Of a stretch of DNA of 64,000 nt, positions 59,938-64,000 are shown piece by piece. Location: assembly GCF_001544355.1 (NCBI RefSeq), contig NZ_BCQI01000009.1:1-64000 (forward strand), written 5' to 3'. A program made the translations under genes and the position numbers. Each line of letters starts with the position of its first letter. The stretch's first letter is position 1. This DNA is from Alicyclobacillus acidiphilus NBRC 100859. Its GTDB lineage: Bacteria; Bacillota; Bacilli; Alicyclobacillales; Alicyclobacillaceae. A model generated the notes under the pieces. It saw nothing but the letters and a program-made list of their open reading frames with translations. It searched no databases and was not told where the DNA came from.

Positions 59938-61008
59938 TTAGCCGAGGACCTCGCTTTGCCATTCGCTGTTGACGGTGTTTTGCGCCTTGGTGAGGTCGCC
60001 CGTCAGAAATTCCACTTTCTTCGGCAGAGGCGGCAAATGAACGCTCTTTGGCAATTTGATGTACTTGAGCCGGACCGGATATGCGCCGCCTTCGGCGTAG
60101 GAGATTTGACCAGCGTCTGAGAACAGGTACTCGTTCAACAGTCGGGCTGCGTATGGATGCGGCGCGTACTTGTTGATGACTTCAACGTACGGGCCAGCCA
60201 CTGTGCCGTCCGACGGGACGACCACTTTGATGTCGTCGTTCTTCAGTTGTTGCTGGTCGGATTCGCCGAGGTAGTTCCAGACGATTTGAATCGCGTTCTG
60301 ACCCGTCTGCATCTCTGAGGTTCCAACGTTCGATCCATTCCAGTTGCCGTTCTGCTTCAATTTTTTGAAGAAGTCGAGCCCGGGCTGGATGTTGCTTGCG
60401 CTGCCGCCGTTCGCGTACGCGGCGGCGACCACCGCGTCAAAACCTTCGCCCGCTTGGCGTGGATCGGCGACACCAATCAAGCCTTTGTACTCCGGCTTCA
60501 ACAGGTCCTTCCACGTGGTGGGAACGTCCTTCACCTTTTTCGTGTTGACCTCAAACGCGATCACGCCGTAGTAGGCAGCGGCCCAGTAACCGTTCTTGTC
60601 TTTCAAGTCGGCCGGGATTTGGTTCCAATATTTGTTTTTGTACGGAGCCACGACACCCATCTGGACCGCCGTCGGTCCGAACGAAATGCCGATGTCGCCG
60701 ACGTCGCCTACAGGGTGCGATTTTTCTTTCTGGAACGCCTGCAGTTCCTGTGCGGAGCTCATGTTGCCTTCAGCCTGATACACCGTCTTGATGCCGTATT
60801 TCTTTTCGAAACTGGCCCACATGTCGCCGAGGTTCGCCCAGTTGGCGGGCATGCCAAATCCGTGTACTTCGCCGTCTTTCTTCGCCAGTTGAACCGATAC
60901 GTTGCTCGTCGGCAGGTTTGCCGCGGCGTAGATGGGTGCGGCTGTGCCGATTGCAAGCGCCGCTGCGCTGATTGCCAATGCGCTGACTGTCCACGTCACG
61001 CGTTTCAT
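59938..61008 (-). CDS. ABC transporter solute-binding protein
   Basis: 356 aa. A signal peptide (about residues 1-29, ending IYAAA) has no lipobox Cys. The mature chain (VHGFGMPANWANLGDMWASFEKKYGIKTVYQAEGNMSSAQELQAFQKE; TTWKDLLKPEYKGLIGVADPR) matches the family 1 proteins for iron, polyamine, thiamine or 2-aminoethylphosphonate. The nearby hydrolases of phosphate compounds favour an organophosphorus ligand. It is 13 bases downstream of the phosphatase-superfamily gene. Confidence 0.9.
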   Translation of the reverse strand: MKRVTWTVSALAISAAALAIGTAAPIYAAANLPTSNVSVQLAKKDGEVHGFGMPANWANLGDMWASFEKKYGIKTVYQAEGNMSSAQELQAFQKEKSHPVGDVGDIGISFGPTAVQMGVVAPYKNKYWNQIPADLKDKNGYWAAAYYGVIAFEVNTKKVKDVPTTWKDLLKPEYKGLIGVADPRQAGEGFDAVVAAAYANGGSASNIQPGLDFFKKLKQNGNWNGSNVGTSEMQTGQNAIQIVWNYLGESDQQQLKNDDIKVVVPSDGTVAGPYVEVINKYAPHPYAARLLNEYLFSDAGQISYAEGGAYPVRLKYIKLPKSVHLPPLPKKVEFLTGDLTKAQNTVNSEWQSEVLG

Positions 61009-61021
61009 TGGGGTATCCTCC

Positions 61022-61870
61022 TTATGCTTGGGTTGTTGAGTGAAACCATTGCCTTAGGCGATCTGGCGAAAATCTCGTCATACTCGGAGCAGGCGCGATC
61101 TGCATCAGTTGGCAAATCAAATCCGCCAATTCCACTTGCGAGAATGTCGACTCGCTGTCGCCGAGCTTCTTGAGCTGACTGGAGAGCAGATAGAACGGTA
61201 CGATCCGGTGCTCATCCAGCGTGCCGCCGTGGTAACCGACGCTGTCCATGCCGTGATCCGCGGTGATCGCCACCTGATACCCGTCGGACAGCCACTGCGG
61301 CACCATCATGGCGAGCAGGGTGTCAATCCGGATGACGGCGCCCGCGTACTCGGGGGAAAGTCCGCCGTGCTTGTGGCCCGCGTCATCCACGTTCATCGAG
61401 TGGACGACAAGCAGGTCTGGCTGAACGCGCCTGCGCAGGTCCTCGGCTTCCACATACAGATGCGTGTCCGGATAGTGGTCTTCGAAATAGAACCGGCCGT
61501 GCGTAATGCCGTGGTCGGCGTCGTGGAGATTGCGATCTCGAACGTGATCGAACGGCGCCTGCTGGTACAGCTCGCTGATCCAGTGGTATCCGAAGACTGC
61601 GCTTGTCTTGCCGGCAGCCCGGATTCGATCAAACAGACTCTCTTGCGTCGACCTGCGGACGATCTCATTCGACAGGATTCCGTTAACGATGGGTTCGGTA
61701 CCCGTGAAGATCGCTTCGTAGCACACTCTCGACAGCGACGGCAAGACGCTTTGTACGGTAGCTCGCAGAGCCTGACCACGTTCGACCAACGACTCCACGA
61801 AACCAAGGCGTTCATGCGCGACTTGGTTGGACATGCCGTCGACGATGACCAAAACCAATCGATCGCTCAC
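61022..61870 (-). CDS. Alkaline-phosphatase-superfamily phosphodiesterase
   Basis: About 282 aa, cytoplasmic. Metal and nucleophile motifs of the type I phosphodiesterase/nucleotide pyrophosphatase group: LVIVDGMSNQ (Asp), PSLSRVCYEAIFTGT (Ser/Thr nucleophile region), HSMNVDDAGHKHGG (Asp, His) and ITADHGMD (Asp-His), plus a late His in DEHRIVPF. Relatives split phosphodiesters, phosphonoacetate or pyrophosphates. GTG at 61870 gives MSDRLVLVIVDGM; GTG at 61876 is the alternative, both after GGGAGGTGA. It is the first gene of the importer operon, so it probably handles the imported compound. Confidence 0.85.
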   Translation of the reverse strand: MSDRLVLVIVDGMSNQVAHERLGFVESLVERGQALRATVQSVLPSLSRVCYEAIFTGTEPIVNGILSNEIVRRSTQESLFDRIRAAGKTSAVFGYHWISELYQQAPFDHVRDRNLHDADHGITHGRFYFEDHYPDTHLYVEAEDLRRRVQPDLLVVHSMNVDDAGHKHGGLSPEYAGAVIRIDTLLAMMVPQWLSDGYQVAITADHGMDSVGYHGGTLDEHRIVPFYLLSSQLKKLGDSESTFSQVELADLICQLMQIAPAPSMTRFSPDRLRQWFHSTTQA

Positions 61871-62136
61871 TCCCACTGTCACCTCCCGGCTGGTTTGCTT
61901 CGAGATGCTCCAAACAACCCCCGATGCTTGCAACGTGTTGTTTATTGTTGTTTGATTTGAAATTTATCAGTGAATTCTATGGTTTTCGTTGCATTCTTGT
62001 TAAGGTTGGGTGAAAAGTTCGTAGGAAAGCTGTAATTTACGTCTGTTCGATACGAGCTTCGCGAATAGGCATCAGCATTTCACAGAATTGATGTACAATG
62101 AAGAAATCTTAGAGCAGACAGAAAGGCTGAATCGGC

Positions 62137-63252
62137 GTGTCAAAACACCAGCGGCGAATGGTGGTCAAAGTAGGATCCAGTTCTTTGACAGACGCCATGG
62201 GGCGGCTTTCAGAACAGAAGATGGATAGGCTCGTGGGCCAAATCGTCGACATGCAGCAGGATGGCCGCTGGCAGGCTGTCCTTGTTTCGTCAGGCGCCAT
62301 CGCGGCCGGTCTGGGCCAGTTGGGATGGCAGCGGGCGCATATTTCGATGCCGGAGAAACAGGCCGCGGCTGCTGTCGGACAGACCGTGCTGATGGAGACC
62401 TACGAACGGCTCTTTGGCCGGCGCGGGCGCAGCGTTGCGCAGTTGTTGCTGACGAGATCGGACGTGGAGGATCGGAAACGGTTCATCCATATTCGCAACA
62501 CAGTCGGCGCCTTGCTGCGGCATGGCATTGTGCCGATTATCAACGAAAACGACACGGTCGCGGTGGACGAGATTCGGTTCGGGGACAACGACGCCCTGGC
62601 GGGGTTGACAGCGCTCGTGTCGGAGGCGGATCGGCTGGTCCTGCTGACAGACATCGATGGGCTGTACACCGCCAATCCGCGCATGAATCCGGACGCGACC
62701 TTGATCTCGGAAGTGGCGGCGATTACCGAATCGATTGAGGCCCTAGCGGGCGGCCCAGGGAGTTCCGTGGGCACAGGCGGCATGCGGACGAAGATCGAGG
62801 CGGCGAAGGTCGCTGTCCAGGCTGGGGTGGAGGTCGTGATTGCCAATGGCGAAGTGCCTGACGTGCTCGTGCGGATTGCCAACGACGAGCGGGTTGGCAC
62901 TTGGTTTCGGCCGAGTCCGGAACGGATGGGCATGCGCAAAATGTGGCTGATGCACGCACCCAAACCGGACGGCTCCATCACCATCGACGAAGGCGCGGCA
63001 CAGGCGTTGCTTCAGTCGTCCAGCAGTCTACTGCTTCCAGGGATTGTCGACGTCGTTGGCGATTTCCACGAAGGTGGCGTGGTCACGCTCATCACCCGAG
63101 ACGGTCAAATCGTCGGCAAAGGCATCGCCAACTACTCGGCGCGAGACCTGGTGGAATTGGTGAATCGCCGAAAAGCGGGAGAGACTCTGTACAACGTGCA
63201 CGAGGTCGTGCATCGAAACGATATGGTTCTGGTTGAGGAGGCGGCGAGATAA
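62137..63252 (+). CDS. proB: Glutamate 5-kinase
   Basis: 371 aa. First step of proline synthesis: ATP-dependent phosphorylation of glutamate. The amino acid kinase domain has VVKVGSSSLTDAMGRLSEQ, LVSSGAIAAGLGQLG, IINENDTVAVDEIRFGDNDALAGLTA and GTGGMRTKIEAAKVA; the C-terminal PUA domain begins near residue 275. GTG start with AAAGG upstream. A TACAAT at 62094-62099 is a possible -10 box. Its stop overlaps the proA start (TAATG). No T-box or other leader element was seen. Confidence 0.96.
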   Translation: MSKHQRRMVVKVGSSSLTDAMGRLSEQKMDRLVGQIVDMQQDGRWQAVLVSSGAIAAGLGQLGWQRAHISMPEKQAAAAVGQTVLMETYERLFGRRGRSVAQLLLTRSDVEDRKRFIHIRNTVGALLRHGIVPIINENDTVAVDEIRFGDNDALAGLTALVSEADRLVLLTDIDGLYTANPRMNPDATLISEVAAITESIEALAGGPGSSVGTGGMRTKIEAAKVAVQAGVEVVIANGEVPDVLVRIANDERVGTWFRPSPERMGMRKMWLMHAPKPDGSITIDEGAAQALLQSSSSLLLPGIVDVVGDFHEGGVVTLITRDGQIVGKGIANYSARDLVELVNRRKAGETLYNVHEVVHRNDMVLVEEAAR

Positions 63253-64000
63253 TGTCGAGTGATCACGTGATGGCGCCAACGGCTGGGCAGCATGCGGCCA
63301 TTCGCGAGGCGGTGCTGCGGGATTTGCGTAGATCGCGCGGCTGCAAAAACCAAATGGCCTTGGCCGCGACTTCGCAGAAGAACGAAGCCTTGCAGCGCAT
63401 GGCCGAATCCTTGTGGACGCATCGCGCAGGCATTCTCGACGCGAATCGGGCGGACATCGAGGCGGCGCGCCAGGCCGGTCAAACGGATGCCAAGCTGGAT
63501 CGCCTGCGCCTTGACGAGCGGCGCATCCAGGACATGATGATAGGGTTGCACGAACTGGTCTTGCTGAGGGATCCCATCGGCGAAGAGATCGAATCGACGG
63601 AGCGGCCAAATGGCCTCGACATTCGGAAGGTCCGCGTGCCCATGGGCGTGATCGCCATGATTTACGAATCGCGGCCCAACGTCACCGTCGATGCGGCCGG
63701 ACTCACCGTCAAAACGGGCAACACCGCCGTCCTGCGCGGCGGCCGGGAAGCCTTGCGAACCAATCGCGCCTTGGTCGCGGCCCTGCACGACGGTCTGGCA
63801 GCCGCTGGCTTGCCACGCGACGCCGTGGTCCTGATTGAAGAGGTCGCGCACGAATCGGTGGATGTGATTATCACCGCCCGCGGCCTGGTCGATCTCGTCA
63901 TTCCCCGCGGTGGCGCGGCGCTCATCCGGCGCGTGGTCGAGGGCGCGCAAGTGCCCGTGATCGAAACCGGCGTCGGCAATTGTCACGTGTATGTGGATCG
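63252..64000 (+). CDS. proA: Glutamate-5-semialdehyde dehydrogenase, cut by window end
   Basis: First 249 codons. Second step of proline synthesis: NADPH reduction of glutamyl 5-phosphate. Family blocks: AAIREAVLRDLRR, ERPNGLDIRKVRVPMGVIAMIYESRPNVTVDAAGLTVKTGNTAVLRGG, VDLVIPRGGAALIRRVVEGAQVPVIETGVGNCHVYVD, the last including the catalytic Cys. The ATG shares its first base with the stop codon of proB, so translation is coupled. The N-terminus is about 15 residues longer than usual. Confidence 0.96.
   Translation, partial: MSSDHVMAPTAGQHAAIREAVLRDLRRSRGCKNQMALAATSQKNEALQRMAESLWTHRAGILDANRADIEAARQAGQTDAKLDRLRLDERRIQDMMIGLHELVLLRDPIGEEIESTERPNGLDIRKVRVPMGVIAMIYESRPNVTVDAAGLTVKTGNTAVLRGGREALRTNRALVAALHDGLAAAGLPRDAVVLIEEVAHESVDVIITARGLVDLVIPRGGAALIRRVVEGAQVPVIETGVGNCHVYVD

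Noticed and set aside
61960-62136. T-box or proline riboswitch ahead of proB
   Set aside because: No T-box sequence (TGGNACCGCG) or recognised aptamer motif in this leader.

Overview
The window looks like a chromosomal stretch of a moderately GC-rich, low-acid-tolerant-or-acidophilic type Bacilli, most like Alicyclobacillus or a relative. This is inferred from strong AGGAGG-type ribosome binding sites, frequent GTG/TTG starts, lipoprotein and PBP genes of Gram-positive type, two c-di-GMP-I riboswitches and spore-coat-like small proteins. No rRNA, tRNA, CRISPR array, complete insertion sequence or prophage was seen. The species assignment is an inference only.

Layout. 1-1358: 3'-truncated amino acid permease (-). 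1559-4751: sugar ABC importer (lipoprotein plus two permeases, no ATPase) behind a clear promoter and an inverted-repeat operator. 5026-8849: malate:quinone oxidoreductase, an SGNH esterase and a DppA-type D-aminopeptidase. 9160-10698: cupin/HD-GYP protein, then a c-di-GMP-I riboswitch with a terminator ahead of a small secreted protein. 10874-15325: LacI regulator, palindromic operator, orphan family-5 solute-binding protein and GH30 glycosidase, a sugar-use locus. 15456-17412: second c-di-GMP-I riboswitch driving a PAS-EAL phosphodiesterase, convergent with a J-domain membrane protein. 17627-20164: EmrA/EmrB-like efflux pair. 20165-22014: a rearranged zone with a perfect 93-bp repeat, an MFS remnant and a low-GC orphan gene. 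22158-25081: MFS transporter, APH-like kinase, VOC protein and an internally deleted GNAT gene. 25132-33321 (mostly -): DUF429-like protein, a sensor kinase, a NarL-type two-component pair, an SDR/QueA-like operon and an MFS transporter. 33529-38323: Tex, P-II/Amt, FAH-family hydrolase. 38374-38704: tandem repeats and REP-like hairpins. 38738-40498: carotenoid-biosynthesis-family protein and divergent TetR with two operators. 40499-41741: decayed DNA. 41742-54376: class A PBP with a long Asn/Thr-rich tail, then a surface-glycan locus (sulfotransferase, five glycosyltransferases, a probable UDP-L-QuiNAc-type nucleotide-sugar pathway and two small Sm-like, spore-type proteins). 54478-61870: aldo/keto reductase, then a minus-strand operon of a phosphatase-superfamily hydrolase, ABC importer, PHP phosphatase and DeoR regulator. 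62137-64000: proB-proA, proA cut by the window end.

Themes. Several regulators sit beside visible target sites (LacI, TetR). Cyclic-di-GMP signalling appears twice as effector RNA placed beside degradation enzymes (HD-GYP and EAL). The 41.7-54.4 kb region is the best candidate for an uncharacterised system: cell-wall synthase with a sequon-rich tail next to sugar activation, glycosyl transfer and sulfation genes. Nothing here could be checked against databases.
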